The position numbers and the translations under genes are program-made. Shown piece after piece: positions 36,401-47,313 of a stretch of DNA of 50,852 nucleotides. The stretch's first letter is position 1; each line of letters begins with the position of its first letter. This stretch comes from Gonapodya sp. JEL0774 (lineage: Eukaryota; Monoblepharomycota; Monoblepharidomycetes; Monoblepharidales; Gonapodyaceae). The notes below the pieces were generated by a model that did no database searches, was not told the DNA's origin, and was given only the letters and a program-made list of their open reading frames with translations. The stretch spans positions 1 through 50,852 of the forward strand of contig JADIIX010000149.1 in NCBI GenBank assembly GCA_027604505.1, read 5' to 3'.

Positions 36401-37179
36401 TGGAAGGATTCGCTGACGTGTCTGCCCCCACCCCCAGCACAAACGCCGTCGTTGCACCTGCTGCCGACCAACCAACACCTGCGTTCAAGGACCGTCCCAT
36501 CTCAGCGTTCACGGACATGCCCATCATTGAACCGGCTAGACCACCGTCCCGCCTATCGGCAGTGTCATTGGGTTCATCCGTGCACGAGAATCCGTTTGCA
36601 GAACCCACGGGTAGCAAGTTTGGTGGGTCTTTGGAGGAGCAAAATCAAGGTGGCTCGGAAAGTCCTGTTGGTTGGCACGATATTCTTCAAGATGCTTTGG
36701 AACCAGGCGAGGATGACGGAGACGAAGGTGACATTAAGGAAAGTGGAGATGGAGATGGGGAGACTCTCATGGATGCGCCGGTCGTGTCCGTGTCTCTTGG
36801 TCCTGTGCACATTGGAGGTGGTTCAGATATCAAGGAGGGACTCGGAAAACCACCCTTAATGCCCATTGAAGCCGCCACACTGACGAAAGCACGACAACCA
36901 TCTCTACCCGGGCCTGGTGCTGGGGGGGTGGACAAACGAATGCCTTCACTGCGGAGTGATGACCTTGCAGCATTAAACCCAATCGGGCGTCGTGAATCCC
37001 CGGGGACTGCGATGGGAACAGCGAACTGGACAGGCGCTATCAGATCATCTTGGGCCAGTGGAGACTATCCGCCTTCGTCTGTCGGGTCCATCGCTGCTGG
37101 GAGGACATCAAAGGACGGAAGGGACAAGTCGGGACACACCAAGATGCGGAGTGTGGCCACCGTCAAGGAGGAATCTTAA
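33490..37179 (+). CDS. Secreted/membrane protein with intracellular SH3 domain
   Basis: Single-pass plasma-membrane or wall protein with a fungal cysteine-containing ectodomain and a cytoplasmic SH3 domain. Exons 33490-33848, 34191-34570 and 34691-37179 give 1,075 residues. A signal peptide (TGIFLPALAFTVLATGPQAA) ends near residue 31. The ectodomain (to about 300) has conserved-looking Cys motifs (YVCLSLAGSTSC, GCAERIFSYDRTC, CKSTCLSYL, ENYANDGVGCV, YCISPTDPCC). One membrane span follows at about 306-331, and a textbook SH3 domain at about 486-541 (VAIHDYNPRLEDEVALTKGD, GWLRGANW, GTFPAACIEP). The remaining ~530 residues are disordered, rich in Ser/Pro/Gly. The layout suggests a cell-surface sensor or polarity adaptor in the manner of Sho1-like proteins, by analogy only. 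Intron 1 (342 bp) is much longer than others here, but splicing it gives the GCNWDGIPLRYALTYGC join. Confidence 0.82.
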
Positions 37180-37291
37180 CTTTTAATCGACCTGAATTAC
37201 TTGGTCACAACTTAACGCATCTGATAGTCACTGTTTATATAATTGGTATTGAAACAATAGCATCGTCATCACGTGGTGGGTTGTGTAATTC

Positions 37292-38294
37292 TTACTCCAG
37301 TGCCAATCGAGTCAGGTTGAAGTCATTGAGTCGACTCTGATTCAATTGATTAAGAGGCATGTCTTCCCACTTGCTGCTCACATCGCCGAGTTTTGTTGTA
37401 ATCTTGGAGAGGGTATCCTGTAGTTGTGTGAAAGAGAGTTTATGGCTAGCAAACCGTCTCACGCGGATTATCGAAACACACGTTCAGCATGGCCTCAAAC
37501 TCCGATGACAAATACATCGCATTTGCATTTTGGTCCTCGATAAGCATTTCCTTTTCATTCAGACTTTTGGTGAGTTCCTTGATGGCGGTCTCATTGGCTT
37601 GTGTTGAGCGGCCTGAGGATCGGTCGAGGAAATCCACCGGCGACGCGATTCGTTTCCAGGAAAACCTTTTTGGTGGGCCCTTTCATTATGGGAGCTGGAG
37701 CTTGGTTTGCCTACCAAATTGTTCTCGCACTTCCTTGAGCTCTGCTTCGAGGGAGGCGACATGTTCCACCATGTCAGCTTTCAATCTCTTAATCTGCGCC
37801 TTCAAATCTTACGGAAGAGAAGCGTCGATAAATACATTAAACTACAAGGGAAGTCCTCAAGCATTTGTGAGCTCACCGGCCTCCACCTCGATCCGCTCAA
37901 TTGTCTTTCGCTCCAGCAGCTCCTCTAATTCCAAGATTCTCCGCTTTTGCATCGCGTTTTGGGATTTAATACGGGCGATAAGGTCGTTCTGCATCTCTGG
38001 TTGATTCAAAGAGTCATACATTCTGTACTGTACTCCATGGCAAGTTTCAACAGGATGCTCACCCAATTCCTGCTGATAAACGGATACCTCCGCTTGCGAC
38101 TTGGCGAGTTTCTCGCCCAAGGCTAGCGACTCTTCTGTCGAGTGCAATGACGAGAATGGTGGGTTAAAATCTCACATTCGTGATGCAACTGACAAGGAGG
38201 TCCTTCGCGAGGAACTCCCACCAGCATCTTGAATTGGGTTGGATTTGCTCTTTGTCTTCCCTTTTCCGGCACTTTTGGGCTTCTTTGTTGCCAT
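37292..38294 (-). CDS. Coiled-coil protein, DRC12/CCDC153-like
   Basis: Short coiled-coil protein of about 210 residues. Exons in minus order: 38294 to about 38176, 38134-38063, 37996-37877, 37807-37715, 37612-37482 and 37417-37292. It starts with a Lys-rich leader (ATKKPKSAGKGKTKSKSN), then heptad-type sequence (LALGEKLAKSQAEVSVYQQE; LIARIKSQNAMQKRRILELE; LKAQIKRLKADMVEHVASLE). It ends YLSSEFEAMLNDTLSKI and a TTKLGDVSSKW segment. That ending matches my recollection of CCDC153/DRC12, a nexin-dynein regulatory complex subunit of motile cilia (human protein about 210 residues). Coiled coils are poor evidence of orthology, so other axonemal or basal-body proteins are possible. The exon 1/exon 2 junction is unresolved: the strong GTGAGA donor at 38175 gives phase 2, while exon 2 needs phase 1. 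Confidence 0.6.
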
Positions 38295-38410
38295 TTTGGA
38301 AGGTTTGGTATTGGTGCTTTTGGCGGGCCAAGGCCGTGAACTAATACATATCATTTTTCAAAAAAAAAAGTTCTATTTTACTGTTAGTAGCGAATTTTCG
38401 CAAGCAAAAT

Positions 38411-40639
38411 CTACTTTGACAATCGTGCGATCAAGAAACCTGCGATGCCCGCGATTAATGCGATTCCGGCCCCAGTTGCTACTTGCGAAGATTTGAGTCC
38501 GAAGGGCAAGCTGGAAGTGGGCTGCTCCTCCCAATCTCTGATCTGTTTCGTCTTGTAGTACGTGCCTCGTTGTTGAATCATGGGGAGATATCTGGGTCAC
38601 AAGTTTCAGATCAGCTATCCATCCCGACAAAGTTTGGGCTGTCCGCAACTCACTTTCTGTTGTACTTGTATTCCCCGCTCTTGAGGGGAGCCTTAAGTTT
38701 TACCTCCTCCAACAGAACGTGGGCATTTGTGCCACCTGCGCCAAACGAATTGACTCCTCCCCTGAGCGGGAACGGTCGATCGTTCAGAGAATAAGAGGCA
38801 CCAGCAGGAATGACAACCTTTGAGGCATCGATTCTGGCGTCGGGTCGGAGCTCGTGAAAGTGGATGTTGGGAGGCACTTCACGGTGTTGGAGTACGAGAA
38901 TGGTCTTGATGAGACCAGTGATGCCAGCGGCGCCTTCCGAGTGGCCTGTGAATTAGAGCAGAAAGCACGGTTACATCATGAACGCAAACTAACGCGTGCG
39001 ATTTCAGGTGTTTCCTCATTGAACTCACCGTACATGCTTTTCACAGCACCAAGAACAAGGGGCCGTGCGCGCTCCTGTTTCTCGATATACACTTCCTGCA
39101 CAGTCTGAAGCTCCTTACGGTCACCTGATTTTGTTCCAGTAGCGTGACTGAGAATATTGGATGAGACAAGTCAAGTGAATGCCCGCCAATTTGCATCGTT
39201 GAAGCCCATTCAACTTACGCCTCAAGGTAATCTACGTCTTTGGGAGTGAGTTTCGCGCGCTCAAGTGCATCCTTGATAACCTTACCCTGACCATCGACCT
39301 GGAGAAGGCGGAGAAAAAGAACTTCGTGAGCAGCGGCAATCGGACTCGCACTGAACAAGCCCAAACCCACGGATGGTGCTGCAATGTTCCTCGACAAACC
39401 GTTGTGGCCAGCGCCCGTTCCTCTAATGAGACAAACAACGTTGTCTCCATCTCTCTCCGCGTCCGATAGACGCTTGAGCATGATTGCACCACATCCCTCG
39501 CCACGCATGTATCCATTCGCCTTGCTGTCGAAAGCCTTGATGCAGAAGTCTGGAGACAGCACGCCAAGGTTCCACAATGCGGTGTAAGCAGACTACCAGG
39601 ATACAGGTTCCGAGTTAAGAATTTTGGACATAGTCGCGGTCACGGTGAAACAACATACCGGGTTGGTAACGACATTGACGCCAGAGGCAATGGCCGCGTC
39701 ACAATCGCCAAGGAGAAGAGCTTCACACGCCACGTGGACGGAAGCTATTGATCAAGGTGTGTGTTCAGTGAATGTGTGAGGGACACTAATGAGGTTAGCC
39801 TGAAGATATTCCTTACTGAGCGACGCGGAACAGGCGGTGTCTATGTTTATGGACGGGCCCTTGATACCAAGGCAGTGCGAGATGCGGTTTGCAGTGCCGA
39901 ATGGCAAAAAGCCGACAAGGGAGTAAGGGGAGACTTCGTTCTGGAGTCCAAGGGAGCTACCGTCGGCATGAGCAATACCGATGAAGACGCCGACGTCATC
40001 CTTGCCCTTAAGGGCCTTGCGTTCTGTTTCGTCCCAGTAGCCACAGTTCCGCATGAGCTCCGCGCAAACCTCAATGCCCACGCGTTGGTGAGCCTCCATG
40101 TCCAGAACCTCCTTGTCACTCAAGTGAAAGTACTCCGAGTCGAACTTGTCGACATCAGGAATGTAGACTCCACGAATCGGTGCTTTTTCTGTAATTTTGG
40201 TGTTCCACCGCTCGTTCGGGGGACCGGTTCTGTTTGCCAAAGGAAATGTGTTACCTCGCAGTTGTCGCCATCATCATGAAGCAGATAAAGCCGCGCTCAC
40301 CGAATATCCTTGCCCGCAGAAAGCACTTTCCAGAATTTCTCCGCGTTGTCAGCACCACCTGGAAATCGGCAGGCCTTGGAGGATGAGGTGAGTCGGTTCA
40401 TAAGCAATTGCATCCGAATGGGCACAACAGGAAGGGAAACCCCAAACGGACGGCCCTCCGGAGAGTTTGTTTCCTAGCAACATCTAGTAATCAGGCTAGA
40501 ATTCCCGCAAGTTGGCCTTCACCGAACAACAACAGCACGTTGCTGCAAGGAGACTTTTGGGGGCGGCAATTATACACATCCTGCCTCCATGTGTACTCAC
40601 GACTCCGACGATTGCGATTGGCTCGTCCCAAGATTTCAT
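38411..40639 (-). CDS. Stand-alone polyketide-type beta-ketoacyl synthase with C-terminal membrane anchor
   Basis: Condensing enzyme that would join an acyl thioester to a malonyl-type extender by decarboxylative Claisen condensation. Nine exons (minus): 40639-40601, 40374-40301, 40229-39817, 39744-39659, 39592-39371, 39298-39219, 39147-39029, 38945-38654 and 38591-38411; 501 residues. The ketosynthase signature is complete: [28 protein letters not shown] (Cys171), HATGT (His306), KSMYGH (His346) and [19 protein letters not shown]. These are type-I polyketide/fatty-acid-synthase motifs rather than those of mitochondrial KAS. After the domain come about 35 polar residues and a hydrophobic helix (about 480-497, [18 protein letters not shown]) ending RLSK, then stop: a tail-anchor layout. 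No acyltransferase, ketoreductase, dehydratase or carrier domain is encoded before the next genes. Intron 39299-39370 (72 bp) is stop-free. Confidence 0.85.
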
Positions 40640-41143
40640 CTTATAATAACAGGATTTGAACGGTAAGATGAGACGATAACGAATTCCAGTGAATGAAAAC
40701 TTGGAATGGGCATTCGGGACAAGAACGATTCACACATGGACCCATGCTGTGCCACACTCAATGGTACCCGCAGCTGCGACCGCAAGTTCCCCACTATTCA
40801 GACGAGATGCAGCGAACAAAAAAATGAAAAAAAAATGGTGTTTGTAAACGAGTATGAAATGAAATTGTTGCGAGACTACCCCTCAGAGATACGGTTGTTG
40901 GCCGATGAAAGTATGTTGTTGCAACAAGGTTCGTCAGTGGACTTCGCGTTGGTGCTTCTGCCCACTCGAGGGCGAAATCCACGAATCCCCAATTTCAAAT
41001 TATGGTGATGTAATGACAACAAGAGATAACGGGCGGACTAGGGGTCAGGTGGTGTTAGTCTCTCAGGGCCGAAACACTCACACTTTAGAATTGGAACGCG
41101 TTCGACCAGAAAATCCCCTTCCTTCTCTCGCTCGTGGGAAAAC
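40640..41143. promoter_or_regulatory. Divergent intergenic region, ketosynthase / coiled-coil gene
   Basis: About 500 bp separating two outward-facing start codons, so it should carry both promoters. A short A-run and AT-rich patch lie near 40817-40836 (AAAAAAATGAAAAAAAA type). No other element is defensible by eye. Confidence 0.5.
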
Positions 41144-42659
41144 ATGCTTACGGGCAAGCCTCGGGGGATATCCCCTCCTCCGAAGCGGCTTCCTATCTCA
41201 GTCCAACCGAAACCGACGACAAAGACGGTTCCAACGACGAGAGTCCAACTTCAACATCCCTCCCCGTTGACTCTACGCACGGCGAGATTGTCCGATGCGT
41301 CACCGGAGCTGGGCGAGGATGAACTCTCTCTCTCGACAAGTACAATGAGGGCTTCCCGCACGCACACACCTCTCTCTCGCCGTTCGCCGTCTCCAGCGAC
41401 TAGCAAAGTTCCCCAATCGTCGTCTGGACTCAGCTTGGGAGGTTTAGAATCGAAAACTGTCTACGGGGATGCCGCATTACATCAGGTGCACCAGGTATGG
41501 TGCCCGTCAACCCAGTTGATCGGGAAGCTGCCAAATGTATGAATGAATGAATCCCTCCAACCAGACCATTTTAAACCTCCGGAGGGAAAATGCGGAGCTG
41601 AAAGGCTTATTGCAGGGCTCGCAGGATACATGCGGAAAGTTGAAAGCCGAGGTTGGTGGAATTTCACGTCGGTCTCGTGAGAACAATGGTAGCCCAATCA
41701 CCATCCAACTCATTTCTCAGAATTCCAACCTCTATCAGCAGCTAACGGATAGCCGAGATTCGCTCCGAGTCAAAACTGCACTCCTGCAGACACTAGAGAC
41801 GCGTATCAAGGATTTGGAACGGGAATTAACAAGGGCTCGCTCACAAAAGGGCTCAGCTGCGGCTCCCAACGACTCAAAGAAAACTTTACATGTCGACGAG
41901 ATGGATTCTATTCTCTCAAAGTCCATGTCCGCCGCCATTCCGTCCAAAACAAGGGGAAGTGCGTCAAACACCACACCGCTCTCGACACGAGCGGCAACTC
42001 TGGAAAGGGTGACGTCTCTCGCATCCACTTTGAGGCCATCTTCCCCGGACAATCGAGTACGAAAACCCATGCTCTATACTCCCCCGATGGTTGATGTTCG
42101 GAAAGAGAAGGGTAGAAGAACACCAACAACATCGGAGAGTGGATTAACACAGCTGATCGAAGGCAGTGACTCGGAACTGAACCTCGATTCTTCGTTCCGC
42201 ATTGAAGATCCGATCACTGAGCAAGAGTGGGAGCTCTCCTCCAATCGCTCCAGCAAGCTCTTTCGAGCGTTCCTGAACCAAACCGCAGGGGCGGGCACCA
42301 TTCTCGACGAAACTCAGAGCAACCAGTCCACCGAGATGAGCGACTTTGAAATACCCGGTGTGCTTTATCGCTCTGCACCTGCAATGACAAATTCGTATCA
42401 TCGAGAAGTAGATGAAAACGTGACTACACATCCAAACTCAAGCGCTGTGGATTCATCCTACGTCACTCAATCAAGAATCAGTCGAATAGTAATGGGGTCC
42501 GGGTACGGTTCCTCTACTGTTTTGAATGGTGTTGATTCCGCCGCCCCGCTCCCACCGCGTCACCGTGCGTCGATGGGGGATTTCAACATTCCGGAGGTCA
42601 AGTCTCGGGGGGCCCCGGACTTCCGAGCGTCGATTTCCATCGGCGACAGAAAGGTTTAG
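41144..42659 (+). CDS. Coiled-coil protein, function unknown
   Basis: Exon 41144-41494 joins exon 41565-42659 in phase 0 (GTATGG donor, CCAG acceptor), giving up to 481 residues. Residues 1-117 are Pro/Ser/Thr-rich and disordered. A coiled coil follows (LNLRRENAELKGLLQGSQD, then NLYQQLTDSRDSLRVKTALL and ETRIKDLERELTRA). The last ~270 residues are Ser/Thr-rich with acidic patches and no domain I know. A further 69-bp intron (41652-41720, GTTGGT..TCTCAG) may be spliced out: it is stop-free and its removal makes the coiled coil continuous, giving 458 residues. No orthologue recognised; a cytoskeletal or centrosomal role is only a guess. It ends 137 bp from the stop of the convergent BAP31-like gene. 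Confidence 0.7.
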
Positions 42660-42796
42660 AGCGTTTTACAACCCCCCATTTTGCTGAAACGATATCAGGG
42701 ACAAGCTTCACATTCCGTACAGAGTTCGAACAGGTTCACAACCAACATGTAAAAAAATTTCATATACATTTATCACATGAGATTATGGTCTGCCGC

Positions 42797-43691
42797 TCAA
42801 GATCTTTTCCGCAAACCCTCCAGTGCCAGTTCCTCTCCTCTAATGGAAGATCCTCCACTCGAATTTGCTCTCGGCAAAGGCGTCTCCTTCACCGCCGTCA
42901 CCTCCTCTCGCGTGGGTACATCCACCTTTGCAGCCCTCTGTGCTACCTTCAGCTTCGCTTCCAGTTCTCCTGTTGTTTGAAGGTATCGAAGCATGAGGCT
43001 GTAATAGCGGTTGGTAGCATAGAACATGAGAAGGGTGGAGCTTCGTGTAGAAGAGTTTCAATTGTTTGGAAGGAACGGAAACTCAGGGTTCAAGTACTCC
43101 ACTGGACTGAGCAGAAAGAGCACCCACCCAGTTAGGTAAAGGTTCCTCTGGGCGAAAAACTTCTTCGCGTTAATGGCCTGTTCATTGGACTGTTGTCCGT
43201 GAAAGTCCGTGACCTTTCCCGGAGGGTTGAGCACGGCGCGGTTCATGGCGTCTTTCGCGGGCAGTGCGAGGCAAACGGCAGTGAATCCTTGGTGAGAACT
43301 CAAATTGAAACGCAAGGGTAGCGGGAGAATCCATCTTACCGAAAAAGAGAATCAGAATGAGAAATCCGATGACCATGATGATTGTTCGGATGGGTTGGAA
43401 TGCAGGTGAAGATGATACATAGTTGATGACTTGGGCTTTTCTGTGCATCCGCATCAAGAGGCAGGGGAATGTAAGACACATCACAGCTTGTTGATATTCA
43501 TTGATTGTTGTAGATCCTCACTGCTTGTGCCCGAATGGTAAAGAGAGCAGGACAAAGGCAACGATCTCCACAGCTTGTGGAGGAAACACACTGTCAGATC
43601 AACAGGACCAAGCCATTCACATGGACACGTTCACAAAAAGAGACACGAACTAACCTAGACAAACGAATGCCAGAGTGTATTGGACCGACAT
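42797..43691 (-). CDS. BAP31/YET-family ER membrane protein
   Basis: Small ER transmembrane protein of the BAP29/BAP31 (yeast Yet1-3) family, which escorts membrane proteins and takes part in ER export and quality control. Five exons (minus): 43691-43655, 43573-43522, 43440-43340, 43287-43128 and 43040-42797; 197 residues, the fungal family length. Three membrane spans are visible: QYTLAFVCLAVEIVAFVLLS at the N-terminus, RTIIMVIGFLILILFFG, and the conserved KKFFAQRNLYLTGSTLLMF block that leads into NRYYSLMLRYL. A short coiled-coil tail follows (GELEAKLKVAQRAAK); it ends LRKRS, which lacks a canonical KKXX. The exon 3 acceptor (CACAG at 43441) and exon 4 donor (GTGGGT at 43127) were chosen because they restore the family blocks in phase. 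Confidence 0.85.
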
Positions 43692-44145
43692 GACTCGAAT
43701 CGGGTTGATGATGGTTGTTTTGGTTGTTGGAAGTGGTGGAACCTCAGAGAATCGTTCAAGTTCAATTGTTCGGTTTCGAGCGGAAGCGGGGGGTTGACTT
43801 GAAATGGAAGTACTGATAAAGGAGAGTTCCGGCAAATTGAGTGGCGAAACTTGGTGAATGCCAGCAACCGTATGACAAAAGTGACGAGTGTTTGTCAAGG
43901 GTCCCCGTTGAGGTTCCACGCAACCAGGTCCGCGAATGATTTCCCGCGCTATTATACTTTTTACAACACGCACATCCAAAGGACTCATTATATAACGGCA
44001 GTTACAGTAATGTAAAATTCATTTCCACGGCACCCAAGACCATGTTCGGCTTCCGACTGTGCCGCCAGCTTAAAGAGGAAAGCCAACATAGGAAACAATT
44101 GACAGTTGAGCACGTCGTTTGAACGAATTGTTAGATTTGGTGGAG
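43692..44145. other. Intergenic, upstream of the BAP31-like gene
   Basis: About 450 bp between two minus-strand genes. It should include the BAP31-like promoter and the 3' UTR of the next gene. An open frame in phase with the BAP31 start extends upstream from 43691 to 43988. It could add an N-terminal extension, but the sequence before the ATG is not family-like. Confidence 0.4.
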
Positions 44146-44589
44146 TCATCCCTTCCTATCCGTGAAACACACACCTGAAGCTCCATTTGCACTTCCCCCG
44201 GGATCCCGTTGCTCAACCTCCGCTTCCAGCTTAGATTTCTCCAGTCGTGCTTCTTTCAGCCGATTTTCAAGCTCCGCTATCCTTCCTCCGAGCTTCAGCT
44301 TCTCCTCCTCGGTATCCCAAATTGTGTAAACATACTCCAGACCGAGTACTGTCAAGCTGGTCCAGAGAAAGAAATTGATGATGGGGTAGCCATACCTCTG
44401 CCTCCATGACAGAGGTTTTAGTCGGTCGTTAGTTGAGGAAGGAGGTGGGGGGATCGCAAAACTATTGAGTGAACGAATTGTACATGGTTGCTGATGTGGC
44501 AACCCGGTGGCAAGCCATCGCAGAGCTTCCCGTGGAGCAATTCCGTGAAAACAAGAAGATGTGTATCGTCGCGAGAGCGTGGGAAACAT
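44146..44589 (-). CDS. Small putative mitochondrial membrane coiled-coil protein
   Basis: A 148-residue open frame with a good ATG and no family that I recognise. The first ~40 residues are Arg/Ser/Thr-rich and acid-poor (MFPTLSRRYTSSC) as in mitochondrial presequences. A Pro-rich segment and a basic patch (RLKPLSWRQRYG) come next, then one hydrophobic helix (YPIINFFLWTSLTVLGLEYV), then a charged coiled coil (EEEKLKLGGRIAELENRLKE, EKSKLEAEVEQ). This topology resembles small inner-membrane assembly or tethering proteins. A GTGTGT near the end of the frame could be a donor to a further exon, so the C-terminus is uncertain. It is divergent to the RING-CH gene, 143 bp away. Confidence 0.55.
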   Translation of the reverse strand: MFPTLSRRYTSSCFHGIAPREALRWLATGLPHQQPCTIRSLNSFAIPPPPSSTNDRLKPLSWRQRYGYPIINFFLWTSLTVLGLEYVYTIWDTEEEKLKLGGRIAELENRLKEARLEKSKLEAEVEQRDPGGSANGASGVCFTDRKG

Positions 44590-44732
44590 TGGTTGCTCAA
44601 ATTTTACGATGCTGGGATCTCAATTTAGTTCGTCCAAATGACGCACCAAAGATCATATCATGACCCCCGACACATGAAGGAGGCAGGTGACGCCCATTCA
44701 AGACGGACCCACCCCAAAAAACGACCAGCCCA

Positions 44733-46915
44733 ATGTCAGAAAATACGACGAATACGCTTCCCTCGCTTGCTAGTGCATCTTCAAGCTCTCGCAGCCAAGC
44801 GCCCTCTCCCGTGGCATCTTCCTCAACATCCTCGAAGCGAATAGCGTCCATTCAGAGGGCCAAGGAACGCCGTGAATCCCGCAAAGTGCGCAAATTTCTC
44901 AACAAATCAGGTTTTCGGGGTCTCTCTGAGGAGTTTGTGCAGGGGCTGTTGGACAGGTCTGAAGTGGAGTATTGCGACAGAGATGCCCTGTTGAACCTTT
45001 CCCCTTCAGAACTACATCGTTGGTACATGGAGTTGGCACAAGAAATCAATTTCAGTGGGAAGGAACGACTAGTAGGCCCCTACTCGCAATGGGATGGACA
45101 GGAAACCACCTTCGAGGCCTCACCAACTTCAAGCACGGTATCACACGACTGGAATGCCAAGGGAAAAGGACGCTTTCCAACCCGCTCTGAAAGCAGCTCC
45201 TCCGAAGAGGATGACCATTCCTCTTGCCAAATCGACGACGATGTCCCCATTCTCGAACACTACCTGAGTCTCTCAGGTCATGAAGAAGACTGCTGGCAGG
45301 ATATCACCGACGGACCGTTTGTTGGCGAGTCTCTGTTAGATGCAGACATAGGATTGAGGCACCATCTTGGAAGCATCCACCGGTCACGCAGTGCGGCCGA
45401 AATATGCCGCAAGTGGAGCCCAGGAATTGACAGAGATCGTGCCAGCGGTGGTTCCGATGCATCCAGCGTGTACGAACAGGACACGAACAGGCCATCGTTC
45501 CGCCTTCGTCGTATGAAGAAGCAATACTTTAGTCGCCGCCGGGGCTCCAGTGTGGGCGATATTTCATCGTCAGTGGGCACCGAGTACGACATCGGCATGT
45601 CCTTGCCTCGGTCCACAAGCGGACAATCCGTCCTCCGTGCCGTCCCTACCAGTCGCAACATCAATTCTACTTTCCGAAAGTTACCCAAACCCTCTTCATC
45701 CTCCGTGCCCTCATCATCCTCATCATCATCGTCCCACTTCTCCTTCCCACCTGCTTCCGACCTCGCGTGCCGGATTTGTCTCTCGGACGACGACCCGCAG
45801 GTGCTCATATCCCCCTGTGCGTGCACTGGCTCTGCACGATGGGTGCACAAGGACTGTTTGATGAGGTGGCGGAAGAGCAGTCCCAATGCCATGTCGAAAG
45901 TGCAGTGCGAAGTGTGTTTGAGCTTCTATACGAGGAAGAAGTATTGCGGGTTAAATATGGGTGAGTGAATGGTTGCGGTGGGAAGGTGGTTTGGCTTCCT
46001 TCCGTTTGTGTAGTTTTGAGTTCATGTGTCCGTCCTCCGTTCGTCCACCAAACTATCCCAGCCTCTGCCAAGTTCCTCGTCTACCTCTCCCTCTTCGCGT
46101 ACTACATCATACTTACCTTCGGCCTCTCCATACTTTCCCGTATGATCTTCTCTGCCCTCGCCGTTGAAGAACTCCTTCCTCCTCGTCCTGACACAGCCTC
46201 CGGTCCACCCGATTTCCCTCCGGACTGGACCGAAGTGGAACGCGTGGCTCCCAGACCCATCATCCCGGGTACTGCGATCGCTTCCTTGTTATCAGTGGCG
46301 CCGCCCGTGGGGATTTTGGTCACGTCGATGTTCTCCAATCCCCTAATGATTGTGGTCGGATCGCTCCTGGACCTGGCTTCCCGCGTCATCAATGGATTCA
46401 TGCTCCTCGCCACCGTTCTCGCCTATATCTTCCTCACCGTTTTCCGTCTCGTTCAGCAGCTGCGATTGCGTTATGACGCGCTGCTGTTCAGTGTGTTTGT
46501 ACTTGGGGGGTTCAATCGGTTTGGAGATAGGACAGTGTTTTTCCGGTTCACGTCGGCTCTTGCGGCGTTTTCTTTTCTGGGATTAAACTACCCGATGTTT
46601 CAGATGCTTGGGGATTACTTGTAAGTCGGGTCGGTCGCGATGTTCTATCCTGAGGTGCAAGTGCTGACTGGCTACTGTCGGCAACTTCACAGGTGGGCCA
46701 CTGCGGTCTTTTCTGGTCTTCCGCAACTGTGGAGAGACACGGAGAGAAAGGCCAGGTGAGGACAGCGATCAAGTCGCACTGTGATCCTCACCACTAATCA
46801 TTGAATAATCGGCTTTGATTTCTTGCATTCCCTCACGTGAATGCTCAGAGTACTTGCCCCTCGCCTGCTTGTCCTTCTCGTAGACCTTGGTGGAGATGAC
46901 GACGGGGACTTATAA
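44733..46915 (+). CDS. RING-CH (MARCH-type) membrane E3 ubiquitin ligase
   Basis: Membrane-bound E3 ligase. Exons 44733-45960, 46062-46620, 46693-46755 and 46849-46915 give 638 residues. The RING-CH (C4HC3) domain is at about 346-395: CRICL, CACTGSARWVHKDCL, RW.K and CEVC are all present. After it, exon 2 encodes several hydrophobic helices (KFLVYLSLFAYYIILTFGLS; IPGTAIASLLSVAPPVGILV; INGFMLLATVLAYIFLTVF), consistent with a multi-pass ER/Golgi or endosomal protein. The N-terminal ~330 residues are Ser-rich with acidic runs, disordered, preceded by a short helical segment (KVRKFLNKSGFRGLSEEFVQ). MARCH-type ligases usually ubiquitinate membrane proteins for turnover; the target here is unknown. 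The last two exons are only 63 and 67 bp but are in phase. Confidence 0.85.
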
Positions 46916-47313
46916 AATCGGGATGGAATTACAACACCATCAATATCCCTCGGGAACGCAACTGCACCGCGAATGCGAGTTGCAATTTATCAGAGTAGCA
47001 TGGGTAGGGGAAACAGTTGTCGCAACTTTGTTGCTCGTCTGTTGTTTCTGTTTCGTGTTGGACCAGGAGTTTCCACGTGAAAGTTATATGTTTTCAAAAT
47101 GCCTGTCGAGTCCGGACATAAGGCCCCCGGTATAGCTTTACATAATTGCATCTTTGTTCTTTGCTTGAATTGAAGTTTGATAATACGGTAATCACCACTG
47201 TTGAATGTTCCAAATTTAAAGCTCCCTTGTCCACCGCAGACGGCCCACCAGCGACCAAAGCCAGTCTGTGGAAATTGCGCTTCTCTTCCCTGTTCCAGTG
47301 ATTCGACCCAGTC
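46916..47313. other. Intergenic, RING-CH gene to RPB10
   Basis: About 400 bp containing the 3' end of the RING-CH transcript and the RPB10 promoter. No gene or repeat seen. Confidence 0.5.

Noticed and set aside
38411-40639. Annotating the ketosynthase as part of a multidomain PKS cluster
   Set aside because: Neighbouring genes are a coiled-coil protein and a DRC12-like protein, and no acyltransferase, carrier, reductase or regulator genes are adjacent.
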